A stretch of 64,000 nt of DNA. Origin: Hydractinia symbiolongicarpus. Its lineage: Eukaryota; Cnidaria; Hydrozoa; Anthoathecata; Hydractiniidae. The position numbers and the translations under genes were made by a program. Of the stretch, positions 23,015 through 35,203 are shown piece by piece. The notes under the pieces were generated by a model. That model did no database searches. It was given only the letters and a program-made list of their open reading frames with translations, and had not been told where the DNA came from. Location of the stretch: positions 30,903,501 to 30,967,500 of the forward strand of contig NC_079878.1 of the NCBI RefSeq assembly GCF_029227915.1, written 5' to 3'. The stretch's first letter is position 1. Each line of letters begins with the position of its first letter.

Positions 23015-24232
23015 ACTAAAACGCACGAGACTTGTAGTTTTCAAAAATGTTTTCATTTTTGATGGGACGCTGAATAAAAGAAGTTTAATCGCCGGCAAAC
23101 GAAAACCCGCGAATTCCCGTAAATCCCAAACTCGGCCCGTATAGTCAAAAGTATACAAAGAAAATACCCAGGGAGTAAACTCATTTCCAGAACGATTTTT
23201 TAAATTATCTTTTCACCACTAAAACGCATGAGACTTGTAGTTTTCAAAAATGTTTTCATTTTTGATGAGACGCTGAATAAAAGATGTTTAATCGCCGGCA
23301 AACGAAAACCCGCGATTTCCCGTAAATCCCGGACTCGGCCCGTATAGTCAAAAGTATACAAAGAAAGTACCCAGGGAGTAAACTCATTTCCCGAACGATT
23401 TTTTAAATTATTTTTTCACCAATAAAACGCATGAGACTTGTAGTTTTCAAAAATGTTTTCATTTTTGATGAGACGCTGAGTAAAAGATGTTTAATCGCCG
23501 GCAAACGAAAACCCGCGATTTCCCGTAAATCCCGGACTCGGCCCGTATAGTCAAAAGTATACAAAGGAAGTACCCAAGGAGTAAACTCATTTCCTGAACG
23601 ATTTTTTAAATTATCTTTTCACCACTAAAACGCATGAGACTTGTAGTTTTCAAAAATGTTTTCATTTTTGATGGGACGCTGAATAAAAGAAGTTTAATCG
23701 CCGGCAAACGAAAACCCGCGAATTCCCGTAAATCCCAAACTCGGCCCGTATAGTCAAAAGTATACAAAGAAAATACCCAGGGAGTAAACTCATTTCCAGA
23801 ACGATTTTTTAAATTATCTTTTCACCACTAAAACGCATGAGACTTGTAGTTTTCAAAAATGTTTTCATTTTTGATGAGACGCTGAATAAAAGATGTTTAA
23901 TCGCCGGCAAACGAAAACCCGCGATTTCCCGTAAATCCCGGACTCGGCCCGTATAGTCAAAAGTATACAAAGAAAGTACCCAGGGAGTAAACTCATTTCC
24001 CGAACGATTTTTTAAATTATTTTTTCACCAATAAAACGCATGAGACTTGTAGTTTTCAAAAATGTTTTCATTTTTGATGAGACGCTGAGTAAAAGATGTT
24101 TAATCGCCGGCAAACGAAAACCCGCGATTTCCCGTAAATCCCGGACTCGGCCCGTATAGTCAAAAGTATACAAAGGAAGTACCCAAGGAGTAAACTCATT
24201 TCCTGAACGATTTTTTAAATTATCTTTTCACC
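23015..24232 (+). repeat. 609-bp trimer repeated twice
   Basis: Copies start at 23015 and 23624, and the next start is 24233. Each holds a monomer with 'gatgggacgctg' and 'gcgaattcccg', a standard 'aataaaagatg' monomer, and a monomer beginning 'aataaaacg' with 'gctgagtaaaagatg' and 'caaaggaagtacccaagg'. The copies are almost the same; the first begins 'cgcacgag' and the second 'cgcatgag', which marks the exchange point. Confidence 0.88.
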
Positions 24233-26447
24233 ACTAAAACGCATGAGACTTGTAGTTTTCAAAAATGTTTTCATTTTTGATGAGACGCTGAATATAAGAA
24301 GTTTAATTGCCGGCAAACAAAAACCCGCGATTTCCCGTAAATCCCGTGCTTGGCCCGTATAGTCGAGTACATACAAAGAAAGTACCCTGTGAGTAAACTC
24401 ATTTCCAGAACGATTTTTTAAATTATCTTTTCACCACTAAAACGCATGAGACTTGTAGTTTTCAAAAATGTTTTCATTTTTGATGAGACGCCGAATAAAA
24501 GAAGTTTAATCGCCGGCAAACGAAAACTCGCAACTTCCCGTAAATCCCGGACTCGGCCCGTATAGTCAAAAGTATACAAAGAAAATACCCAGGGAGTAAA
24601 CACATTTCCCGAACGATTTTTTAAATTATTTTTTCACCACTAAAACGCATGAGACCTGTAGTTTTCAGGAATGTTTTCATTTTTGATGAGACGCTTAATG
24701 AAAGAAGTTTAATCGCCGGCAAACGAAAACCCGCGATTTCCCGTAAATGCCGTGCTTGGCCCGTATAGTCGAGTATATACAAATGAAGTACCCTGTGAGT
24801 AAACTCATTTCCAGAACGATTTTTTAAATTATCTTTTCACTAATAAAACGCATGAGACTTGTAGTTTTCAAAAATGTTTTCATTTTGACGCGGAATAAAA
24901 GAAGTTTAATCGCCGGCAAACGAAAACCCGCGATTTTCCGTAAATGCCGTGCTTGGCCCGTATAGTCGAGTATATACAAAGAAAGTACCATGTGAGTAAA
25001 CTCATTTCCAGAACGATTTTTTAAATTATTTTTTCACCACTAAAACGCATGAGACCTGTAGTTTTCAGGAATGTTTTCATTTTTGATGAGACGCTTAATG
25101 AAAGAAGTTTAATCGCCGGCAAACGAAAACCCGCGATTTCCCGTAAATCCCAGACTCAGCCCGTATAGTCAAAAGTATACGAAGAAAGTACCCAGGGAGT
25201 AAACCCATTTCTCGAACGATTTTTTAAATTATTTTTTCACCACTAAAACGCATGAGACTTGTAGTTTTCAGGAATGTTTTCATTTTTGATGAGACGCTTA
25301 ATGAAAGAAGTTTAATCGCCGGCAAACGAAAACACGCGATTTTCCGTAAATGCCGTGCTTGGCCCGTATAGTCGAGTATATACAAAGAAAGTACCATGTG
25401 AGTAAACTCATTTCCAGAACGATTTTTTAAATTATCTTTTCACCACTAAACCGCATGAGACTTGTAGTTTTCAAAAATGTTTTCATTTTGACGCGGAATA
25501 AAAGAAGTTTAATCGCCGGCAAACGAAAACCCGCGATTTCCCGTTAATCCCAGACTCGGCCCGTATAGTCAAAAGTATACAAAGAAAATACGCAGGGAGT
25601 AAACTCATTTCCAGAACGATTTTTTAAATTATCTTTTCACCACTAAAACGCATGAGACTTGTAGTTTTCAAAAATGTTTTCATTTTTGATGAGACGCTGA
25701 ATAAAAGAAGTTTAATCGCCGGCAAACGAAAACCCGCGATTTCCCGTAAATCCCGTGCTTGGCCCGTATAGTCGAGTACATACAAAGAAAGTACCCTGTG
25801 AGTAAACTCATTTCCAGAACGATTTTTTAAATTATCTTTTCACCACTAAAACGCATGAGACTTGTAGTTTTCAAAAATGTTTTCATTTTTGATGAGACGC
25901 CGAATAAAAGAAGTTTAATCGCCGGCAAACGAAAACCCGCAACTTCCCGTAAATCCCGGACTCGGCCCGTATAGTCAAAAGTATACAAAGAAAATACCCA
26001 GGGAGTAAACACATTTCCCGAACGATTTTTTAAATTATTTTTTCACCACTAAAACGCATGAGACTTGTAGTTTTCAGGAATGTTTGCATTTTTGATGAGA
26101 CGCTTAATGAAAGAAGTTTAATCGCCGGCAAACGAAAACCCGCGATTTCCCGTAAATGCCGTGCTTGGCCCGTATAGTCGAGTATATACAAATGAAGTAC
26201 CCTGTGAGTAAACTCATTTCCAGAACGATTTTTTAAATTATCTTTTCACTAATAAAACGCATGAGACTTGTAGTTTTCAAAAATGTTTTCATTTTGACGC
26301 GGAATAAAAGAAGTTTAATCGCCGGCAAACGAAAACCCGCGATTTCCCGTTAATCCCAGACTCGGCCCGTATAGTCAAAAGTATACAAAGAAAATACGCA
26401 GGGAGTAAACTCATTTCCAGAACGATTTTTTAAATTATCTTTTCACC
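24233..26447 (+). repeat. 7-monomer repeat with 197-bp monomers
   Basis: The monomers at about 24437 and 25846 ('gacgccgaataaaagaag', 'gcaacttcccg') are 1409 bp apart, which is 7 x 203 minus two 6-bp deletions. Deletion monomers ('cattttgacgcgg') lie near 24885, 25485 and 26292. 'gacctgtag' at about 24654 and 25052 marks a local dimer. No gene was seen. Confidence 0.78.
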
Positions 26448-29400
26448 ACTAAAACGCATGAGACTTGTAGTTTTCAAAAATGTTTTCATTTTTGATGAGA
26501 CGCTGAATAAAAGATGTTTAATCGCCTGCAAACGAAAACCCGCGATTTCCCGTAAATCCTAGACTCAGCCCGTATAGTCAAAAGTATACGAAGAAAGTAC
26601 CCAGGGAGTAAACCCATTTCTCGAACGATTTTTTAAATTATTTTTTCACCACTAAAACGCATGAGACTTGTAGTTTTCAGGAATGTTTTCATTTTTGATG
26701 AGACGCTTAATGAAAGAAGTTTAATCGCCGGCAAACGAAAACCCGCGATTTTCCGTAAATGCCGTGCTTGGCCCGTATAGTCGAGTATATACAAAGAAAG
26801 TACCATGTGAGTAAACTCATTTCCAGAACGATTTTTTAAATTATCTTTTCACCACTAAACCGCATGAGACTTGTAGTTTTCAAAAATGTTTTCATTTTGA
26901 CGCGGAATAAAAGAAGTTTAATCGCCGGCAAACGAAAACCCGCGATTTCCCGTTAATCCCAGACTCGGCCCGTATAGTCAAAAGTATACAAAGAAAATAC
27001 GCAGGGAGTAAACTCATTTCCAGAACGATTTTTTAAATTATCTTTTCACCACTAAAACGCATGAGACTTGTAGTTTTCAAAAATGTTTTCATTTTTGATG
27101 AGACGCTGAATAAAAGAAGTTTAATCGCCGGCAAACGAAAACCCGCAATTTCCCGTAAATCCCGTGCTTGGCTCGTATAGTCGAGTATATACAAAGAAAG
27201 TACCCTGTGAGTAAACTCCTTTCCAGAACGATTTTTTTCATTATCTTTTCACCACTAAAACGCATGAGACTTATAGTTTTCAAAAATGTTTTCATTTTTG
27301 ATGAGACGCGGAATAAAAGAAGTTTAATCGCCGGCAAACGAAAACCCGCGATTTCCCGTAAATCCCGGACTCGGCCCGTATAGTCAAAAGTACACAAAGA
27401 AAATACTCAGGGAGTAAACTCATTTCCCGAACGATTTTTTAAATTATTTTTTCCCCACTAAAACGTATGAGACTTGTAGTTTTCAAAAATGTTTTCATTT
27501 TTGATGAGACGCTGAATAAAAGAAGTTTAATCGCCGGCAAACGAAAACCCGCGATTTCCCGTAAATCCCGGACTCGGCCCGTATAGTCAAAAGTATACAA
27601 AGAAAGTACCCTGCGAGTAAACTCATTTCCAGAACGATTATTTAAATTATCTTTTCACCACTAAAACGCACGAGACTTGTAGTTTTCAAAAATGTTTTCA
27701 TTTTTGATGAGACGCTGAATAAAAGAAGTTTAATCGCCGGCAAACGAAAACCCGCGAATTCCCGTAAATCCCAAACTCGGCCCGTATAGTCAAAAGTATA
27801 CAAAGAAAATACCCAGGGAGTAAACTCATTTCCAGAACGATTTTTTAAATTATCTTTTCACCACTAAAACGCATGAGACTTGTAGTTTTCAAAAATGTTT
27901 TCATTTTTGATGAGACGCTGAATAAAAGATGTTTAATCGCCGGCAAACGAAAACCCGCGATTTCCCGTAAATCCCGGACTCGGCCCGTATAGTCAAAAGT
28001 CTACAAAGAAAGTACCCAAGGAGTAAACTCATTTCCCGAACGATTTTTTAAATTATTTTTTCACCAATAAAACGCATGAGACTTGTAGTTTTCAAAAATG
28101 TTTTCATTTTTGATGAGACGCTGAATAAAAGATGTTTAATCGCCGGCAAACGAAAACCCGCGATTTCCCGTAAATCCCGGACTCGGCTCGTATAGTCAAA
28201 AGTATACAAAGAAAGTACCCAGGGAGTAAACTCATTTCCCGAACGATTTTTTAAATTACTTTTTCACCACTAAAACGCATGAGACTTGTAGTTTTCAAAA
28301 ATGTTTTCATTTTTGATGAGACGCTGAATAAAAGATGTTTAATCGCCGGCAAACGAAAACCCGCGATTTCCCGTAAATCCCAGACTCAGCCCGTATAGTC
28401 AAAAGTATACAAAGAAAGTACCCAGGGAGTAAACCCAATTCTCGAACGATTTTTTAAATTATTTTTTCACCACTAAAACGCATGAGACTTGTAGTTTTCA
28501 GGAATGTTTTCATTTTTGATGAGACGCTTAATGAAAGAAGTTTAATCGCCGGCAAACGAAAACCCGCGATTTTCCGTAAATGCCGTGCTTGGCCCGTATA
28601 GTCGAGTATATACAAAGAAAGTACCATGTGAGTAAACTTATTTCCAGAACGATTTTTTAAATTATCTTTTCACCACTAAACCGCATGAGACTTGTAGTTT
28701 TCAAAAATGTTTTCATTTTGACGCGGAATAAAAGAAGTTTAATCGCCGGCAAACGAAAACCCGCGATTTCCCGTTAATCCCAGACTCGGCCCGTATAGTC
28801 AAAAGTATACAAAGAAAATACGCAGGGAGTAAACTCATTTCCAGAACGATTTTTTAAATTATCTTTTCACCACTAAAACGCATGAGACTTGTAGTTTTCA
28901 AAAATGTTTTCATTTTTGATGAGACGCTGAATAAAAGAAGTTTAATCGCCGGCAAACGAAAACCCGCAATTTCCCGTAAATCCCGTGCTTGGCTCGTATA
29001 GTCGAGTATATACAAAGAAAGTACCCTGTGAGTAAACTCCTTTCCAGAACGATTTTTTTCATTATTTTTGCACCACTAAAACGCATGAGACTTATAGTTT
29101 TCAAAAATGTTTTCATTTTTGATGAGACGCGGAATAAAAGAAGTTTAATCGCCGGCAATCGAAAACCCGCGATTTCCCGTAAATCCCGGACTCGGCCCGT
29201 ATAGTCAAAAGTACACAAAGAAAATACTCAGGGAGTAAACACATTTCCCGAACGATTTTTTAAATTATTTTTTCCCCACTAAAACGTATGAGACTTGTAG
29301 TTTTCAAAAATGTTTTCATTTTTGATGAGACGCTGAATAAAAGAAGTTTAATCGCCGGCAAACGAAAACCCGCGATTTCCCGTAAATCCCGGACTCGGCC

Positions 29401-30089
29401 CGTATAGTCAAAAGTATACAAATAAAGTACCCTGCGAGTAAACTCATTTCCAGAACGATTATTTAAATTATCTTTTCACCACTAAAACGCACGAGACTTG
29501 TAGTTTTCAAAAATGTTTTCATTTTTGATGAGACGCTGAATAAAAGAAGTTTAATCGCCGGCAAACGAAAACCCCCGAATTCCCGTAAATCCCAAACTCG
29601 GCCCGTATAGTCAAAAGTATACAAAGAAAATACCCAGGGAGTAAACTCATTTCCAGAACGATTTTTTAAATTATCTTTTCACCACTAAAACGCATGAGAC
29701 TTTTAGTTTTCAAAAATGTTTTCATTTTTGATGAGACGCTGAATAAAAGATGTTTAATCGCCGGCAAACGAAAACCCGCGATTTCCCGTAAATCCCGGAC
29801 TCGGCCCGTATAGTCAAAAGTCTACAAAGAAAGTACCCATGGAGTAAACTCATTTCCCGAACGATTTTTTAAATTATTTTTTCACCAATAAAACGCATGA
29901 GACTTGTAGTTTTCAAAAATGTTTTCATTTTTGATGAGACGCTGAATAAAAGATGTTTAATCGCCGGCAAACGAAAACCCGCGATTTCCCGTAAATCCCG
30001 GACTCGGCCCGTATAGTCAAAAGTATACAAAGAAAGTACCCAGGGAGTAAACTCATTTCCCGAACGATTTTTTAAATTACTTTTTCACC
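26448..30089 (+). repeat. 9-monomer higher-order repeat, 1821-bp period, two copies
   Basis: Monomer starts at 26448, 28269 and 30090 define two copies of exactly 1821 bp (9 x 203 minus the 6-bp deletion carried by one monomer in each). Shared rare marks include 'gactcagcccg', 'gtaccatgtgag', 'actaaaccgcatg', the deletion monomer (about 26893/28715), 'gatttttttcatt' and 'gacttatagttttc', and 'ccaataaaacg' (28066/29887). A few substitutions separate the copies, such as 'cgcctgcaaacg' versus 'cgccggcaaacg'. Confidence 0.9.
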
Positions 30090-33000
30090 ACTAAAACGCA
30101 TGAGACTTGTAGTTTTCAGGAATGTTTTCATTTTTGATGAGACGCTTAATGAAAGAAGTTTAATCGCCGGCAAACTAAAACTCGCGATTTCCCGTAAATC
30201 CCGCGTTTGGCCCGTATAGTCGAGTACATACAAAGAAAGTACCCTGTGAGTAAACTCATTTCTAGAACGATTTTTTAAATTATCTTTTCACCACTAAAAC
30301 GCATGAGACTTGTAGTTTTCAAAAATGTTTTCATTTTTGATGAGACGCTGAATATAAGAAGTTTAATCGCCGGCAAACAAAAACCCGCGATTTCCCGTAA
30401 ATCCCGTGCTTGGCCCGTATAGTCGAGTACATACAAAGAAAGTACCCTGTGAGTAAACTCATTTCCAGAACGATTTTTTAAATTATCTTTTCACCACTTA
30501 AACGCATGAGACTTGTAGTTTTCAAAAATGTTTTCATTTTTGATGAGACGCGGAATAAAAGAAGTTTAATCGCCGGCAAACGAAAACCCGCAACTTCCCG
30601 TAAATCCCGGACTCGGCCCGTATAGTCAAAAGTATGCAAAGAAAATACCCAGGGAGTAAACACATTTCCCGAACGATTTTTTAAATTATTTTTTCACCAC
30701 TAAAACGCATGAGACTTGTAGTTTTCAGGAATGTTTTCATTTTTGATGAGACGCTTAATGAAAGAATTTTAATCGCCGGCAAACGAAAACCCGCGATTTC
30801 CCGTAAATGCCGTGCTTGGCCCGTATAGTCGAGTATATACAAATGAAGTACCCTGTGAGTAAACTCATTTACAGAACGATTTTTTAAATTATCTTTTCAC
30901 CACTAAAACGCATGAGACTTGTAGTTTTCAAAAATGTTTTCATTTTGACGCGGAATAAAAGAAGTTTAATCGCCGGCAAAGGAAAACCCGCGATTTCCCG
31001 TTAATCCCAGACTCGGCCCGTATAGTCAAAAGTATAGAAAGAAAATACGCAGGGAGTAAACTCATTTCCAGAACGATTTTTTAAATTATCTTTTCACCAC
31101 TAAAACGCATGAGACTTGTAGTTTTCAAAAATGTTTTCATTTTTGATGAGACGCTGAATAAAAGATGTTTAATCGCCGGCAAACGAAAACCCGCGATTTC
31201 CCGTAAATCTCAGACTCGGCCCGTATAGTCAAAAGTATACAAAGAAAGTACCCAGGGAGTAAACTCATTTCTCGAACGATTTTTTAAATTATTTTTTCAC
31301 CACTAAAACGCATGAGACTTGTAGTTTTCTGGAATGATTTTATTTTTGATGAGAGGCTTAATGAAAAAAGTTTAATCGCCGGCAAACGAAAACCCGCGAG
31401 TACCTGTAAATCCCGTGCTTGGCCCGTATAGTCGAATGTATACAAAGAAAGTACCCTGTGAGTAAACTCATTTCCAGAACGATTTTTTAAATTATCTTTT
31501 CACCACTAAAACGCATGAGACTTGTAGTTTTCAAAAATGTTTTCATTTTTGATGAGACGCTGAATATAAGAAGTTTAATCGCCGGCAAACAAAAACCCGC
31601 GATTTCCCGTAAATCCCGTGCTTGGCCCGTATAGTCGAGTGCATACAAAGAAAGTACCCTGTGAGTAAACTCATTTCCAGAACGATTTTTTAAATTATCT
31701 TTTCACCACTAAAACGCATGAGACTTGTAGTTTTCAAAAATGTTTTCATTTTTGATGAGACGCGGAATAAAAGAAGTTTAATCGCCGGCAAACGAAAACC
31801 CGCAACTTCCCGTAAATCCCGGACTCGGCCCGTATAGTCAAAAGTATGCAAAGAAAATACCCAGGGAGTAAACACATTTCCCGAACGATTTTTTAAATTA
31901 TTTTTTCACCACTAAAACGCATGAGACTTGTAGTTTTCAGGAATGTTATCATTTTTGATGAGACGCTTAATGAAAGAAGTTTAATCGCCAGCAAACGAAA
32001 ACCCGCGATTTCCCGTAAATGCCGTGCTTGGCCCGTATAGTCGAGTATATACAAATGAAGTACCCTGTGAGTAAACTCATTTCCAGAACGATTTTTTAAA
32101 TTATCTTTTCACCACTAAAACGCATGAGACTTGTAGTTTTCAAAAATGTTTTCATTTTGACGCGGAATAAAAGAAGTTTAATCGCCGGCAAACGAAAACC
32201 CGCGATTTCCCGTTAATCCCAGACTCGGCCCGTATAGTCAAAAGTATACAAAGAAAATACGCAGGGAGTAAACTCATTTCCAGAACGATTTTTTAAATTA
32301 TCTTTTCACCACTAAAACGCATGAGACTTGTAGTTTTCAAAAATGTTTTCATTTTTGATGAGACGCTGAATAAAAGATGTTTAATCGCCGGCAAACGAAA
32401 ACCCGCGATTTCCCGTAAATCCCAGACTCGGCCCGTATAGTCAAAAGTATACAAAGAAAGTACCCAGGGAGTAAACTCATTTCTCGAATGATTTTTTAAA
32501 TTATTTTTTCACCACTAAAACGCATGAGACTTGTAGTTTTCTGGATTGTTTTTATTTTTGATGAGACGCTTAATGAAAAAAGTTTAATCGCCGGCAAACG
32601 AAAACCCGCGAGTACCTGTAAATCCCGGGCTTGGCCCGTATAGTCGAATGTATACAAAGAAAGTACCCTGTGAGTAAACTCATTTCCCGAACGATTTTTT
32701 AAATTACTTTTTCACCACTAAAACGCATGAGACTTGTAGTTTTCAGGAATGTTTTCATTTTTGATGAGACGCTTAATGAAAGAAGTTTAATCGCCGGCAA
32801 ACTAAAACCCGCGATTTCCCGTAAATCCCGGGCTTGGCCCGTATAGTCGAGTACATACAGAGAAAGTACCCTGTGAGTAAACTCATTTCCAGAACGATTT
32901 TTTAAATTATCTTTTCACCACTAAAACGCATGAGACTTGTAGTTTTCAAAAATGTTTTCATTTTTGATGAGACGCTGAATATAAGAAGTTTAATCGCCGG

Positions 33001-35203
33001 CAAACAAAAACCCGCGATTTCCCGTAAATCCCGTGCTTGGCCCGTATAGTCGAGTACATACAAAGAAAGTACCCTGTGAGTAAACTCATTTCCAGAACGA
33101 TTTTTTAAATTATCTTTTCACCACTAAAACGCATGAGACTTGTAGTTTTCAAAAATGTTTTCATTTTTGATGAGACGCGGAATAAAAGAAGTTTAATCGC
33201 CGGCAAACGAAAACCCGCAACTTCCCGTAAATCCCGGACTCGGCCCCTATAGTCAAAAGTATGCAAAGAAAATACCCAGGGAGTAAACACATTTCCCGAA
33301 CGATTTTTTAAATTATTTTTTCACCACTAAAACGCATGAGACTTGTAGTTTTCAGGAATGTTATCATTTTTGATGAGACGCTTAATGAAAGAAGTTTAAT
33401 CGCCAGCAAACGAAAACCCGCGATTTCCCGTAAATGCCGTGCTTGGCCCGTATAGTCGAGTATATACAAATGAAGTACCCTGTGAGTAAACTCATTTCCA
33501 GAACGATTTTTTAAATTATCTTTTCACCACTAAAACGCATGAGACTTGTAGTTTTCAAAAATGTTTTCATTTTGACGCGGAATAAAAGAAGTTTAATCGC
33601 CGGCAAACGAAAACCCGCGAGTACCTGTAAATCCCGGGCTTGGCCCGTATAGTCGAATGTATACAAAGAAAGTACCCTGTGAGTAAACTCATTTCCAGAA
33701 CGATTTTTTAAATTATCTTTTCACCACTAAAACACATGAGACTTGTAGTTTTCAAAAATGTTTTCATTTTTGATGAGACGCTGAATATAAGAAGTTTAAT
33801 CGCCGGCAAACAAAAACCCGCGATTTCCCGTAAATCCCGTGCTTGGCCCGTATAGTCGAGTACATACAAAGAAAGTACCCTGTGAGTAAACTCATTTCCA
33901 GAACGATTTTTTAAATTATCTTTTCACCACTAAAACGCATGAGACTTGTAGTTTTCAAAAATGTTTTCATTTTTGATGAGACGCGGAATAAAAGAAGTTT
34001 AATCGCCGGCAAACGAAAACCCGCAACTTCCCGTAAATCCCGGACTCGGCCCGTATAGTCAAAAGTATGCAAAGAAAATACCCAGGGAGTAAACACATTT
34101 CCCGAACGATTTTTTAAATTATTTTTTCACCACTAAAACGCATGAGACTTGTAGTTTTCAAAAATGTTTTCATTTTGACGCGGAATAAAAGAAGTTTAAT
34201 CGCCGGCAAACGAAAACCCGCGAATTCCCGTTAATCCCAGACTCGGCCCGTATAGTCAAAAGTATACAAAGAAAATACGCAGGGAGTAAACTCATTTCCA
34301 GAACGATTTTTTAAATTATCTTTTCACCACTAAAACGCATGAGACTTGTAGTTTTTAAAAATGTTTTCATTTTTGATGAGACGCTGAATAAAAGATGTTT
34401 AATCGCCGGCAAACGGAAACCCGCGATTTCCCGTAAATCCCAGACTCGGCCCGTATAGTCAAAAGTATACAAAGAAAGTACCCAGGGAGTAAACTCATTT
34501 CTCGAACGATTTTTTAAATTATTTTTTCACCACTAAAACGCATGAGACTTGTAGTTTTCTGGAATGTTTTTATTTTTGATGAGACGCTTAATGAAAAAAG
34601 TTTAATCGCCGGCAAACGAAAACCCGCGAGTACCTGTAAATCCCGGGCTTGGCCCGTATAGTCGAATGTATACAAAGAAAGTACCCTGTGAGTAAACTCA
34701 TTTCCCGAACGATTTTTTAAATTGTTTTTTCACCACTAAAACGCATGAGACTTGTAGTTTTCAAAAATGTTTTCATTTTTGATGAGACGCTGAATATAAG
34801 AAGTTTAATCGCCGGCAAACAAAAACCCGCGATTTCCCGTAAATCCCGTGCTTGGCCCGTATAGTCGAGTACATACAAAGAAAGTACCCAGGGAGTAAAC
34901 TCATTTCCCGAACGATTTTTTAAATTACTTTTTCACCACTAAAACGCATGAGACTTGTAGTTTTCAGGAATGTTTTCATTTTTGATGAGACGCTTAATGA
35001 AAGAAGTTTAATCGCCGGCAAACTAAAACCCGCGATTTCCCGTAAATCCCGAGCTTGGCCCGTATAGTCGAGTACATACAAAGAAAGTACCCTGTGAGTA
35101 AACTCATTTCCAGAACGATTTTTTAAATTATCTTTTCACCACTAAAACGCATGAGACTTGTAGTTTTCAAAAATGTTTTCATTTTTGATGAGACGCTGAA
35201 TAT
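30090..35203 (+). repeat. Satellite block of recurring 'caacttcccg' dimers at irregular spacing
   Basis: The monomer carrying 'gcggaataaaagaag' and 'gcaacttcccg' recurs near 30497, 31709, 33124 and 33930, and next at 35345. Spacings are 1212, 1415, 806 and 1415 bp, each a whole number of monomers (6, 7, 4, 7) less one 6-bp deletion. The deletion monomer itself lies near 30946, 32154, 33570 and 34171. 'gcgagtacctgtaaatccc' is a block-specific mark at about 31397, 32609, 33618 and 34627. No gene was seen. Confidence 0.82.
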
